The position numbers were made by a program, and so were the translations under genes. A DNA stretch of 64,000 nt, from positions 1 to 64,000 of the forward strand of contig JADKJT010000024.1 in assembly GCA_016720905.1 (NCBI GenBank), read 5' to 3'. Origin of the DNA: Gemmatimonadaceae bacterium. GTDB taxonomy: Bacteria; Gemmatimonadota; Gemmatimonadetes; Gemmatimonadales; Gemmatimonadaceae. The stretch's first letter is position 1; the number at the start of each line of letters is the position of its first letter. A model generated the notes under the pieces. It was not told the origin of the DNA and did not search any database. It saw only the letters and a program-made list of their open reading frames with translations. This document shows positions 40,398 to 49,039 of the stretch, piece after piece.

Positions 40398-41716
40398 CAG
40401 GCCGCCAGCACCACACCGATCACGCCGACCACGGCCACCAACAGCGCGCCCGGTATGGAGAAGCGCAACCAACGCGAAAAGTCGACTCGCGCCCCCAGCA
40501 GGCAGGCCAGGAGTGCTCCATTCGTGGGGGTGACGAGCTCGCACAATCCCGCGCCGGTTTGATACGCGATGACGGCGGCATCACGAGAGATACCCGACAG
40601 ATCGGCCAACGGTGCCATGAGTGGCATGGTGAGGACCGCCTGACCGCTCACCGACGGCACCGGAACGTGAATGAGGGCTTGCATGGGGATCATGAGCAGG
40701 CCGGCGGCGATACCGGGTGCCTTGGCCAACGGTGTGGCCAGGCCATACACGATGGTGTCCATCACATGGCCGTCGGTGAGCACCACGCTCATGGCACGTG
40801 CAACGCCGATGAACAGCGATGCCGCCAGCAGTCCCTGCATGCCTTCCAGCAGCGCGACCGCGGTCTCTGACACGCCGCGTCCGGACACCAGCCCCACCGC
40901 GAAGCCGACAATCAGGAACATGGCTGAGAGTTCGTTGAATCCCCAGTCGTATCGCATCACCCCGATGACATAGGGGATGAACGGCAGCACCACGAGCGCC
41001 AACAACACGACGTCGCGACCGGTTGCCGGCGTGGTGGCAGGCGCGGTGACATCCGGACGCACATCGTCGCGCCGACTCATGAACAGCGTCCAGGCGATCC
41101 AGACGGTCACCGCGGCTGCCATCAGTCCGAATCGCAATCCCGGCTGCGAGAGCGGCGGCAGTTCCGCGAATCGCAGTGCGATACCAGTCTGGAACGGATT
41201 CGTCGGCCCGAATGCCGCGCCCACGGCGGCCGCGCCAACGCTCATCGCCAGCGCGGTGACCGCGCCGAACCCCAGCCCTCGACTCAAGACCAGCAAGACC
41301 GGAATGAGCGCGATGATCTCCTCCTGCATGTTCTCCAGCGCGCCCAGCCCGGCGAACGCCACGCTGACCACAATGACGATAATGGCGGGCCGTCGTGTGC
41401 GGCTCACCAGCGCGCCCACCAGTCGTGACAGCGCACCGGTGGCGTCCAGCAAGGCAAACGCGCCACCCACGAACAACACGGTAAGGATGACATCGGCGCC
41501 GGCCACGAAGCCGCGTGGCACGGACAGTACGGCGGCCATCGGCCCCACGGGTGCTGCCGCAACCGGCGCATACGTGCCGGCGATGACCACTTCACGACCC
41601 GTGGACGCATCGGCGCGCCGTTGGTAGGCGCCTGCGGGAAGAATCCACGTAAGCAGGGCGGCCACGGCCACGCCGCCCAACAGCAGCACCAGCGGGTGAG
41701 GAAGGCGAAGGGTCAC
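40397..41716 (-). CDS. YfcC-family (DcuC-like) membrane carrier
   Basis: A polytopic inner-membrane protein of 439 residues with about 11-12 spans. Seen: an initial span (LVLLLGGVAVAALLTWILPAG), PRGFVAGADVILTVLFVGGA, the substrate region AGLGALENMQEEIIALIPVL, FGPTNPFQTGIALRF, MFLIVGFAVGLVSGRG and IPMQALIHVPVPSVSGQAVL, then GAGLCELVTPTNGALLACLL. The 'E.iiaLiPvL' and 'VTPTNG' patterns fit the YfcC/AbgT/DcuC group of C4-dicarboxylate, amino-acid or basic-peptide carriers. GTG 41716 is the likeliest start because upstream codons would overlap the esterase gene's end at 41812. The stop overlaps the next gene's start by one base. Confidence 0.8.
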   Translation of the reverse strand: MTLRLPHPLVLLLGGVAVAALLTWILPAGAYQRRADASTGREVVIAGTYAPVAAAPVGPMAAVLSVPRGFVAGADVILTVLFVGGAFALLDATGALSRLVGALVSRTRRPAIIVIVVSVAFAGLGALENMQEEIIALIPVLLVLSRGLGFGAVTALAMSVGAAAVGAAFGPTNPFQTGIALRFAELPPLSQPGLRFGLMAAAVTVWIAWTLFMSRRDDVRPDVTAPATTPATGRDVVLLALVVLPFIPYVIGVMRYDWGFNELSAMFLIVGFAVGLVSGRGVSETAVALLEGMQGLLAASLFIGVARAMSVVLTDGHVMDTIVYGLATPLAKAPGIAAGLLMIPMQALIHVPVPSVSGQAVLTMPLMAPLADLSGISRDAAVIAYQTGAGLCELVTPTNGALLACLLGARVDFSRWLRFSIPGALLVAVVGVIGVVLAA

Positions 41717-41811
41717 GGGGGCGGGTGGGAGGAGACGACGAACGACCGACGCGTCTGCGCCAATATCGTCGCGGTCCGCCGGACCGCAACCAGGAACCGG
41801 GCGATGCGCCG

Positions 41812-42732
41812 CTACCGTTTCAGCAGAAACAGCAATGGCACGTCTACCCGCTGTCGCCACGCGCGCTCCGAGTGGTCGGCACCCTCGAAGACACGCGTCA
41901 TGAAGTGCTCGCCATCCCGGTATTTCGCGCCGCGCAGCAGGGCATCAACGCGGTCCTGATACGGCGCGTACACCGTGTCCAGCGTCGCCGTTCCGTGGTC
42001 GAAATACAGGCGATGTTCACTGGCCTTTGGCACATGCTGCGCAAGGTAGGTCACCATGGCGCCGTCGCCGGCCGGCCAGTGGGTGGAGAGACAGGCCGCA
42101 CCACCAAAGATTCCCGGGAGCTCGCTTATCGCGTACAACGAAATCAGGCCGCCCATGCTCGACCCCATGATGAACGTGTCGTCGCGATGCGGTTGGGTGC
42201 GATACGCGCGATCGATGAACGGCTTGACTTCGGTGGTGAGAAAACGAAGGTAGTCGTCCGACAGGGAGGGTCCTGCCACGGTCTCCGTGGCCGTGCGGCC
42301 CGTGGAGAACACGCTGTCGTTGGTGAGTGCCTTGCGCGGCATGTACTCCTGGAATCGTTTGGGCGTATTCCAGATGGCCACCACGATGGCCGGGCGGATG
42401 CGCTTCTCCCCGATCAGTCGTGTCATTGTTTCATCGATGCCCCAATCCACACCGCCCAACGATGTGGCCGGATTGAACGCGTTCTGCCCATCGTGCACAT
42501 ACAGCACCGGGTAGCGCTTGTTCTTCGAGCCATAGTCCGGTGGCAACCACACGTCGATGGTGCGACTGGCCACGTAGCGTGACGGAAAATTCGCGTGCTG
42601 CCGAAACGTGCCTGTGGTGGCCAACGGCGGTCCGGCCACGGGCGCAACCGCCTGTGCCGACTGCGCGCTCCCGGCACACGGGAATGCCGCCACCATGCAG
42701 CCAAGTAAAGCCGCGTAACATCGCCGGCCCAT
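41812..42732 (-). CDS. Exported alpha/beta-hydrolase, esterase D-like
   Basis: A 306-residue secreted hydrolase of the esterase D / enterochelin-esterase-like type. Signal peptide (YAALLGCMVAAFPCAGSAQ) from ATG 42732. Seen: RTIDVWLPPDYGSKNKRYPV, LYVHDGQNAFNPATSLGG (oxyanion area), DTFIMGSSMGGLISLYAI with the nucleophile Ser in GSSMG, and a late FEGADHSERAWRQRV with the catalytic His. Such enzymes cleave feruloyl, acetyl-sugar or siderophore esters. ATG shares its A with the epimerase stop (TGATG, 42730-42734), so the two are coupled. Substrate not determinable. Confidence 0.82.
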   Translation of the reverse strand: MGRRCYAALLGCMVAAFPCAGSAQSAQAVAPVAGPPLATTGTFRQHANFPSRYVASRTIDVWLPPDYGSKNKRYPVLYVHDGQNAFNPATSLGGVDWGIDETMTRLIGEKRIRPAIVVAIWNTPKRFQEYMPRKALTNDSVFSTGRTATETVAGPSLSDDYLRFLTTEVKPFIDRAYRTQPHRDDTFIMGSSMGGLISLYAISELPGIFGGAACLSTHWPAGDGAMVTYLAQHVPKASEHRLYFDHGTATLDTVYAPYQDRVDALLRGAKYRDGEHFMTRVFEGADHSERAWRQRVDVPLLFLLKR

Positions 42733-43865
42733 CAGTCAGAACCTGGCGGCGACTTCCCGGCGATTTGCGCCAGCAATGCCTGCTCTTGTTCCGGCTTAAG
42801 GACCCATTTCCCGGCGGCCTGTCGCTCGGCCGGCAAACCGGTGAACCACGCGAGCGTGTCGTGCAGCGTGTCCGCAACCGGACGGAGGGTCAGGCCGGCC
42901 GCATACGAACGCGACGTCACGATGGACGTATGCCCCAGATCGTTGCCACGGGCCAGAATCCAGGGCACGATACCGTCGATGCCGTTCTTGATGAACCACG
43001 CGTCGTCGTCAAACCAGACGTACCGTACGTTGCGTCCAACCGCCTTCTGCGCAATGTCCAGAAAGGGTTTCACGGTCATCGGCTGGCGCGGGCCCACGGC
43101 ATTGAAGATGCCCGACGCGTTGGTCTCCACCAGATGTACCACAAACCGGGCCAGATCGCGCACATCGATGAACTGCACGGGATCATTGGGCTTGCCCGGC
43201 GCCAGCACATCGCCGCCGCGCGCCAAGCGAAACGGCCAGTAGGTGAAGCGATCGGACGTGTCACCGGGGCCCACGATATACGTGGGACGCACCACCACGC
43301 CACGCGCGCCGAATACACGTTGCACGATGGCTTCGCCTTGCGCTTTCTGGGTGCCGTACGATTCCGACGGGTCCTTGGGATCGCGCGCGTTGGTGTGCAC
43401 CGCGTCGGATTCCTTGAGCCCCTTGTGCAGATATGGGTAGTACACGCCGGTGGACGACGTAAACAGATACTGCCCGACCTTGCCATCCAGCAGCGCAGCG
43501 GACTGTCGCACCCACTCGGGATTGGTGGCGGAATCATCAATCACCGCGTCCCAGGTTCGCCCCGCCAGTGCATCCAGCTTGCCGTTGCGATCGCCCACCA
43601 GGCGCTCGACGCTGGATGGAATATCCGCATCACGGCGTCCTCGCGTGAAGATCGTCACCGTGTGTCCGCGAGCGACCGCCTCGCGCACAATATGCGGACC
43701 GATGAAACCGGTGCCACCGAGAATGAGGATGGACTTGCCCGACCCGCGCCATGCGGCGTCAGTCGACGTCAGCGCGGTAAGCCGTTGCAGCGGCAACGCA
43801 AATGCCGAGGACATGGCGAGTGCATCGCGCAGAAATCGTCGACGGTTGGACGGACTGCCGGACAT
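42732..43865 (-). CDS. Exported NAD-dependent epimerase/dehydratase-like protein
   Basis: A 377-residue member of the extended short-chain dehydrogenase family. The Rossmann motif is ILILGGTGFIGPHIV; the catalytic Tyr-Lys is in SYGTQKAQGEAI (YxxxK), and Ser/Thr in LFTSSTGVYYP. GVVVRPTYIVGPGDTSDRFT and PVQFIDVRDLARFVVHLVET are typical. The N-terminus SPSNRRRFLRDALAMSSAFAL is a twin-arginine signal, so the enzyme is exported folded with its cofactor, as seen in related Acidobacteriota/Gemmatimonadota proteins. It is translationally coupled to the esterase and probably works on a nucleotide- or cell-wall-linked sugar; that is inference. Confidence 0.8.
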   Translation of the reverse strand: MSGSPSNRRRFLRDALAMSSAFALPLQRLTALTSTDAAWRGSGKSILILGGTGFIGPHIVREAVARGHTVTIFTRGRRDADIPSSVERLVGDRNGKLDALAGRTWDAVIDDSATNPEWVRQSAALLDGKVGQYLFTSSTGVYYPYLHKGLKESDAVHTNARDPKDPSESYGTQKAQGEAIVQRVFGARGVVVRPTYIVGPGDTSDRFTYWPFRLARGGDVLAPGKPNDPVQFIDVRDLARFVVHLVETNASGIFNAVGPRQPMTVKPFLDIAQKAVGRNVRYVWFDDDAWFIKNGIDGIVPWILARGNDLGHTSIVTSRSYAAGLTLRPVADTLHDTLAWFTGLPAERQAAGKWVLKPEQEQALLAQIAGKSPPGSD

Positions 43866-43893
43866 ACAACCTCGCGAGCGGAGGAAGCCGATG

Positions 43894-44781
43894 CTACAGG
43901 GTTTGGGTCATGATATGACGCTCGACGCCACCAAATCCAAAATTCCCTCCGACGTCGCACAGCAGTAGAAAACACGTTGCACCGCTCCCACTGAGCATGC
44001 CAATGGCCGTCCCTGATCGTTCGCCCAGCGAATGCGCCAACGTCTTGAAGAAGGGCAGGAGCTCCGCCACTCCGGTATGCATGGCGGGAACCACCCGTTC
44101 GAAATCATTCTCCGCGATCGTTGCGATCTGAGCCCAACTCTCGAACAATCGCGCGTCGTATTCGCGGGCCGCCACCAACTCGCCGGATGCCTCGCGCATG
44201 CCCGCAAACGCCTGATACGCCGCCCCAGTATTCACGCCCTCGTCAAAGGGCATCAACAGCACAGGGACCACCGGTAGCGGTGGCAGGACCAGCAGTCGGT
44301 CGCCACGCCCCCACGCCCACGCGCGGGACGCCTGGGTCAACAGGAACGGCACGTCCGCGCCAAGCGTACCGGCCAGTTCCAACAGTCGCGCGCCGCCCAT
44401 CGGCGCCGGGCTCATGGCCTCCATTGCGCGCAGCACCGCCGCGGCGTCGGCACTGCCGCCACCCAACCCGCCGCCCACCGGAATCCGCTTGAGAATGGAG
44501 ATGCTCCATCCCGTCTCCCACGCCGTTTCCCGCGCATACAACTCGGCCGCGCGCCACGCCAGATTCTGCTCGGCCGGGCCGAGTCCGTGCGCCGGCACGG
44601 CCGGACCGGTGCAGGTCAGTTCGCGTGCGAGATCGCCCACGCGCACAGTCACGACATCATGCAACGCGATGCGCTGGAACAGCGTCTCGATACTGTGATA
44701 GCCGTTGGCCTCGCGTGCCAAGATGCGCAACACAAGATTGATCTTCGCGTGCGCGTTCTCCGTTCTCGACGACGCACTCAC
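43894..44781 (-). CDS. ispE: 4-diphosphocytidyl-2-C-methyl-D-erythritol kinase
   Basis: Phosphorylates CDP-ME in the MEP pathway of isoprenoid synthesis; cytoplasmic, GHMP kinase fold. Seen: AKINLVLRILAREANGYHSI (N-terminal substrate-binding motif), the ATP-binding glycine loop PVGGGLGGGSADAAAVL, and a C-terminal GMLSGSGATCFLL. About 295 residues, the usual size. GTG 44781 is chosen: GTGA overlaps the upstream flippase-like gene's TGA, giving translational coupling, and puts the conserved Lys-Ile-Asn close to the N-terminus. It closes the operon pdxJ - Hpt-like - flippase-like - ispE. Confidence 0.9.
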   Translation of the reverse strand: MSASSRTENAHAKINLVLRILAREANGYHSIETLFQRIALHDVVTVRVGDLARELTCTGPAVPAHGLGPAEQNLAWRAAELYARETAWETGWSISILKRIPVGGGLGGGSADAAAVLRAMEAMSPAPMGGARLLELAGTLGADVPFLLTQASRAWAWGRGDRLLVLPPLPVVPVLLMPFDEGVNTGAAYQAFAGMREASGELVAAREYDARLFESWAQIATIAENDFERVVPAMHTGVAELLPFFKTLAHSLGERSGTAIGMLSGSGATCFLLLCDVGGNFGFGGVERHIMTQTL

Positions 44782-45794
44782 GCTGGCGCGGCCTCTTTCG
44801 CCCCCGCAACCGCCCCCACACTCAATCCCAGTCGCGCAAAATACACGCCGCCCATCACCGTGATCGGAATGAAACTCAGGATGTGATAGCCGATGGCCCA
44901 ACTCACGGCGAGTTCCTTGGGCACGCCGTACACCGCCAGCCCGACGGTGGAGAGCAATTCAAACACGCCAAAGAAACCCGGTGAACTGGGAATCGACACG
45001 CCGATCCCCAGCACGCCCTGCAGGAAGAGCGCGGCGGTGAATGGCGCCTCGATACCAACGGCGATGAATGCGAGATAGAGGCCGAGCGCATGCACCAGCC
45101 AGTGCAGCGCCGCCCAGAAGAACACGGCGAGAAACCGACGGGAATCCTTGAGCACCGCCAATCCGCCCACCCCGTGCTCCACGAACTTCACCAGCACCGC
45201 TTCGTGCCGGGGCAGCACGCGGCGCGCGACCCATCCCACAAACTGCATCACGCGCTGATGCTGCAGCACCATGAAATAGCAGACCGTCAGCAACCCCACC
45301 ACCAGCGTGATCCCGCCGGCCGCCAATTGCGGCACGGTGCTGCCCAGGATCTTCACACCAGGCGGAAACGCCGGATCGAGCATGGCACCGAACATCAGCG
45401 CCAGCAACACTATGGCGTCAAATATTCGATCGACGGCCAGCGAACCCAGTGCGGTGGTAATTCGCACCCGCGGCACTTCGCGCGTGAGCGCATAGGCACG
45501 CGCAAACTCACCGGCGCGAAACGGAAAGACGTTGTTCATCATCATGCCGATGGCGGTGCTTCGCCACAGCGGGCCAAACGGAATGAACCCCGCCACCGGT
45601 TCGAGAATGGTGCGCCAGCGACGCGCGCGAATCGGGAAGATGCTGGTGCCCACCGCCACCGCGAACAGCAGCAACAGCACATTGGAATGCCGCAGCACAT
45701 CCCACACCGCGGACACCGACTGACCGCGCAACGTCCACCACAGCATCGCGCCGCTCAGCGCGATGCCCAGGGCACTCTTCCAATCCAGCTTCAC
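44778..45794 (-). CDS. Flippase-like integral membrane protein (UPF0104 / LPG synthase TM-region type)
   Basis: A 338-residue inner-membrane protein with about eight spans, of the 'lysylphosphatidylglycerol synthase transmembrane region / flippase-like' family. Seen: the starting span (SALGIALSGAMLWWTLRGQS), FPIRARRWRTILEP, the family signature MMMNNVFPFRAGEFARAYAL, GSLAVDRIFDAIVLLALMFG, and a late SIPSSPGFFGVFELLSTVGL. Members move or translocate polar lipids or glycolipids; here the cargo is unknown. It starts 7 bases after the Hpt-like gene's stop and its own stop overlaps ispE. All catalytic lysyl-transfer regions are absent. Confidence 0.82.
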   Translation of the reverse strand: MKLDWKSALGIALSGAMLWWTLRGQSVSAVWDVLRHSNVLLLLFAVAVGTSIFPIRARRWRTILEPVAGFIPFGPLWRSTAIGMMMNNVFPFRAGEFARAYALTREVPRVRITTALGSLAVDRIFDAIVLLALMFGAMLDPAFPPGVKILGSTVPQLAAGGITLVVGLLTVCYFMVLQHQRVMQFVGWVARRVLPRHEAVLVKFVEHGVGGLAVLKDSRRFLAVFFWAALHWLVHALGLYLAFIAVGIEAPFTAALFLQGVLGIGVSIPSSPGFFGVFELLSTVGLAVYGVPKELAVSWAIGYHILSFIPITVMGGVYFARLGLSVGAVAGAKEAAPA

Positions 45795-45801
45795 GAAACC
45801 G

Positions 45802-46818
45802 TCACGTGGTGACCGCCAGGTCCAGTAGGTCGCTCAGCTCTTCGAACAGCGCGTGGGCCGAGGGTTCGGCCAGTGAACCGCGATTCCAGAGCACCTTGAG
45901 TTCGTCACGAACCTTGCGCGCGCGCGTGATGGCCGAGTGCCCGCGAAAGAGCAGCGACTCGATGGGTACGATCTGCGGCGCTTCAACCGGCGGTGCGCCG
46001 GCCCAGATGATGTTGGCGTCCTTGACCCTGGCCGCCAACTCGGTATCGGTGAGTTCGCGATCCATCAGCAGATGGGCGAACCCCTGAATGGCGGCGCGTT
46101 CGCTGCTGTTCGACAGCGGTGCGCGGGCCATCTTGGTGGCCAGCGACGCGATGCTGGCGGCGCCATAGCTGTCCGCCACGTCACTGAGTCCCAGCAACCC
46201 GCGTCGCAATCCGTCAGACAGTGCCAGCTGCGATGGGCCGGCGGCACTCGTGGCCAGCGCCTGGCCTTCGCGGGCGACCCCGTCGGCGGCCGCGGCAATG
46301 TCGTTGCGGAATCGCTGGGCCAGCGTAATGGGCGGTTCCGGATTGCGCTGCAGAATGGCCGGCAAACCATCTTCCGGAAAGAACCGCGAAATCGGAATCA
46401 CCTGACTGGCCGGCGACGCGGGGGGCGCCGACGTGGCCAGATAGCCGGCCGCCACAGCGGCCAGTGTCACGGACTGCGTCCGACTGCGTCGCTGTTCGGC
46501 TTCACCCCACGACTGGGCGCGCTGCACCAGCGCCCGCAATTCCACGAGGGCGCCGTGCACGGCGAAGTGCAGACGCTGATCCCAACGCAACTCACCGTCA
46601 CGAAGGCCGGTCGCGATCCGCTCGATGGTCGATGCCAGGTCGGGCAGGCCTTCGAGACGTGTCATCGTGGCACTGCCACGGAGGGCGCGCGCATGCGTCA
46701 GAAACGTCGCCGCGTCCGGCGTCGCCGATTCGGCGCTGGACAGCAACTGGTCGAGGCGATCGAGATACTCGGTCGCTTCCTTCTGAAAGAACTCGATCAG
46801 GGCCTGTGGTGCGCTCAT
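45802..46818 (-). CDS. Hpt-like phosphotransfer-domain protein
   Basis: A 338-residue cytoplasmic protein. The N-terminal 110 residues form an Hpt-like four-helix bundle: FFQKEATEYLDRLDQLL, then FLTHARALRGSATMTRL with His42 in the position of the phospho-accepting His (consensus HxLKGSA). The rest is helical and Ala-rich (SQLALSDGLRRGLLGLSDVA) with no kinase or receiver domain. Length and layout resemble the N-terminal region of CheA or stand-alone Hpt proteins of chemotaxis-like or Frz-type systems, but no partner gene is near. ATG 46818 overlaps the pdxJ stop by four bases (ATGA). Confidence 0.65.
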   Translation of the reverse strand: MSAPQALIEFFQKEATEYLDRLDQLLSSAESATPDAATFLTHARALRGSATMTRLEGLPDLASTIERIATGLRDGELRWDQRLHFAVHGALVELRALVQRAQSWGEAEQRRSRTQSVTLAAVAAGYLATSAPPASPASQVIPISRFFPEDGLPAILQRNPEPPITLAQRFRNDIAAAADGVAREGQALATSAAGPSQLALSDGLRRGLLGLSDVADSYGAASIASLATKMARAPLSNSSERAAIQGFAHLLMDRELTDTELAARVKDANIIWAGAPPVEAPQIVPIESLLFRGHSAITRARKVRDELKVLWNRGSLAEPSAHALFEELSDLLDLAVTT

Positions 46819-47549
46819 CGCCTCTCCGTCCTCGCACGGTCCATTTCGCGCCGGATCTCCCGGACCGCGTCTCCGATTCCCACGAACAGCGCCCGCCCCA
46901 CAATCGCATGCCCGATGTTCAGCTCTTCGATCTCGGGGATGGCCGCCACCAAGGCCACATTCTGCGTCGACAGTCCGTGCCCGGCGTGTACCTTGAGCCC
47001 CAGTGACGCACCCAGCGCCGCGCTGTCGGCCAGCGCCGCAAGGGTTCGCGGACTGGTCGGAGCGTGCGCATAGGGGCCGGTGTGCAGTTCGATCGCATCC
47101 GCCCCCAGATCGGCCGATCGACGCACGGCCTCGGGGTCGGCGTCAATGAACAGACTGCTCTTGACCCCGGCACGTTTCAGCCGTTCCAGCGCGTCGCGGA
47201 GTCCGGCCGCACCATGCGTCACGTCGAGTCCGCCCTCGGTGGTCACTTCCGCGCGCCGCTCGGGTACCAGGGTCACCGCAAACGGGCGGAGGCGTTCGGC
47301 CAGCGCCAGCATCTCCCCGGTGGCCGCGCACTCCAGATTGAGAACCGTTGTGATAGTTGCGGCCAGCCGCAGAACGTCGTCGTCTTGGATGTGGCGACGA
47401 TCCTCGCGAAGATGTGCGGTGATGCCGTCAGCGCCGGCCTGCTCGCAGAGCAGGGCAGCCGCCACCGGATCCGGTTCGAGACTGTGTCGGGCCTGACGCA
47501 CGGTGGCGACGTGATCGATGTTCACGTACAGCCGCTGGTAGGGACGCAT
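46815..47549 (-). CDS. pdxJ: Pyridoxine 5'-phosphate synthase
   Basis: Condenses 1-deoxy-D-xylulose 5-phosphate with 3-hydroxy-1-aminoacetone phosphate to pyridoxine 5'-phosphate in the DXP-dependent vitamin B6 pathway. The TIM-barrel motifs are complete: LYVNIDHVATVRQARHS, GADGITAHLREDRRHIQDDD, NLECAATGEML, KSSLFIDADPEAV, ADAIELHTGPYA, KVHAGHGLS and IEELNIGHAIVGRA. 244 residues, normal. ATG 47549 gives MRPYQRLYVN; an ATG at 47615 would add an unlikely extension. First gene of the pdxJ - Hpt-like - flippase-like - ispE operon, which thus links B6 and isoprenoid synthesis, both starting from DXP. Confidence 0.93.
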   Translation of the reverse strand: MRPYQRLYVNIDHVATVRQARHSLEPDPVAAALLCEQAGADGITAHLREDRRHIQDDDVLRLAATITTVLNLECAATGEMLALAERLRPFAVTLVPERRAEVTTEGGLDVTHGAAGLRDALERLKRAGVKSSLFIDADPEAVRRSADLGADAIELHTGPYAHAPTSPRTLAALADSAALGASLGLKVHAGHGLSTQNVALVAAIPEIEELNIGHAIVGRALFVGIGDAVREIRREMDRARTERR

Positions 47550-47642
47550 GGGCGAATGATCAGACAAGTGCGGTCGACGGGAGCAGTCGGAGTGGGCGAA
47601 CGCTACACTTCTCAAGAGTCGATGGTTGGTACGATAACGTGC

Positions 47643-48158
47643 ATGGAGGCACTCGTGGTACGGTTCTCAATCCGAAAGGGCATTCTGGTCGCCACCCTGC
47701 TGTCGGCGGTGGCCTGCACCAAGAAGGTCGTGGACACCACGATCTCGCCCGCGCCCGGCGCGGCTACCTCCGCACAGCTGGCCATCCCCCTGGATGGTCC
47801 GGCCGGCGCAACCTCAGCCCGCGGCGCCGTGGAGGCCTTCCTGACGGCGGTCCGGGCGCAGGACCTGCGCGGGATGTCGGCGGTCTGGGGGAACGACAAG
47901 GAACCCACCGCGGCCCACGTCAAGCGCGATGAGCTCGAGAAGCGGCTGATCGTGATGCAATGCATGCTCTCGCACGACAAATGGCAATTCGCCGAAGACA
48001 ATGCCCGCTTGGTCACCGGGGGGCGCCAGGAGTACATCGTCAATCTCCAGCAGAAGCAGCTGAAGGGCCGCACGTCCTTTACCACCGTGGTGGGACAGGG
48101 TGGTCGCTGGTTCATCGAAGACATCAAACTCGACGGCGTCAAGGAATTCTGCCGCTAA
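47643..48158 (+). CDS. Lipoprotein of unknown function, NTF2-like C-terminal region
   Basis: A 171-residue protein. The N-terminus ILVATLLSAVACTKKVVD looks like a lipoprotein signal with Cys25 as the acylation site (-3 to -1 is AVA, slightly off the usual lipobox). The C-terminal two thirds (ARGAVEAFLTAVRAQDLRGM, EKRLIVMQCMLSHDKWQF, RTSFTTVVGQGGRWFIEDIK) resemble an NTF2/SnoaL-like cone fold, common in small exported stress or binding proteins. ATG 47643 is taken; GTG 47655 is an alternative. Divergent from pdxJ, convergent with the methylmalonyl-CoA epimerase gene. Confidence 0.65.
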   Translation: MEALVVRFSIRKGILVATLLSAVACTKKVVDTTISPAPGAATSAQLAIPLDGPAGATSARGAVEAFLTAVRAQDLRGMSAVWGNDKEPTAAHVKRDELEKRLIVMQCMLSHDKWQFAEDNARLVTGGRQEYIVNLQQKQLKGRTSFTTVVGQGGRWFIEDIKLDGVKEFCR

Positions 48159-48201
48159 CAGCCGCCGCACCCCGGGGGGAACTCGGGGCTGGACAGACGG
48201 A

Positions 48202-48627
48202 CTAGTATTCGGACAGCTCGACGAGCACGCCACCGGTCGCACTGGGATGCAGGAAGGCGATACGTTTGCCTTCGGCGCCCAACCGTGGCGTGTCGTCGAT
48301 AAGCCGCAGTCCGGCCGCTCGGCAACGCGCAAGCGTCAAGTCGAGGTCGTCCACGGCGAAGCACACGTGATGGATGCCGGGGCCGCGCTTGGCCACGAAC
48401 TTCCCGATGGGCGAGTCTTCCGACTTGGCTTCGAGCAGTTCGACCAGCGATTCGCCGGCCGCCACCCCTGCGATCGCGGCGCCATCGGCGTCGTCCAACG
48501 GGACCTCGGGCATTCCGAGGATATCACGGTAGAACGGCAGTAATTCGTCGAGGGCATGCGTCGCGATCCCGATGTGGGCGATGCGCGTGCCGCGGCGGAG
48601 TCCGCTGTTGCGGATGGGATCGGTCAT
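48202..48627 (-). CDS. mce: Methylmalonyl-CoA epimerase
   Basis: Interconverts (R)- and (S)-methylmalonyl-CoA in propionyl-CoA or branched-chain catabolism; vicinal-oxygen-chelate fold. Seen: RIAHIGIATHALDELLPFYR with metal His, PLDDADGAAIAG, SLVELLEAKSEDSPIGKFVA, RGPGIHHVCFAVDDLDLTLA with the second His, and LHPSATGGVLVELSEY with the metal Glu at the end. 141 residues, normal. ATG 48627 is preferred over upstream ATGs that would reach into the divergent thioredoxin gene. It sits 88 bases from trxA in the opposite direction. Confidence 0.9.
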   Translation of the reverse strand: MTDPIRNSGLRRGTRIAHIGIATHALDELLPFYRDILGMPEVPLDDADGAAIAGVAAGESLVELLEAKSEDSPIGKFVAKRGPGIHHVCFAVDDLDLTLARCRAAGLRLIDDTPRLGAEGKRIAFLHPSATGGVLVELSEY

Positions 48628-48715
48628 GTCGTGGGGGCGTGAGACGAACCCGAAAACTAATCCTGACGACTGGCGCGAACGAGTCTGCGTGACCTTGGCG
48701 CCGATGGAGCACACG

Positions 48716-49039
48716 ATGGCAAACGCGATGGAAGTGGGTGATGACAACTTTGCGACCGAGATCGAAGGATCCACGGGGCTCGCAGTCGTCGATTTTTGGG
48801 CGACATGGTGCGCGCCCTGCCGCATGATCGGACCGATCGTGGAACAGCTGGCGGTGGATTACGCCGGCAAGGCGAAGGTGGCCAAGCTCGACGTGGACAA
48901 CAACCAGAAGACGGCCGCACGGTTCAATGTGCGATCGATCCCCACCATCCTGTTCTTCAAGGACGGCAAGCTGGTGGACCAGGTGGTCGGGGCGGTTCCG
49001 CGCCCGGCGCTGGAAGCGAAGTTCAAGGAGCACGTCTGA
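48716..49039 (+). CDS. trxA: Thioredoxin
   Basis: A 107-residue cytoplasmic thiol-disulfide reductase that keeps proteins reduced, accepting electrons from thioredoxin reductase. WCAPC (residues 31-35) is the active site with Cys32 and Cys35; VDFWATWCAPCRMIGPIVE and the cis-proline loop RSIPTILFFKDGK are complete. ATG 48716 has GGAG six bases upstream; the open frame continues to 48572 but those ATGs give an atypical, overly long N-terminus. The stop overlaps the next gene (CTGA). First gene of the seven-gene coupled operon. Confidence 0.93.
   Translation: MANAMEVGDDNFATEIEGSTGLAVVDFWATWCAPCRMIGPIVEQLAVDYAGKAKVAKLDVDNNQKTAARFNVRSIPTILFFKDGKLVDQVVGAVPRPALEAKFKEHV

Noticed and set aside
47550..47642. 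Riboswitch or attenuator before pdxJ
   Set aside because: The 93-base divergent region shows no strong hairpin-terminator pair or known riboswitch core.
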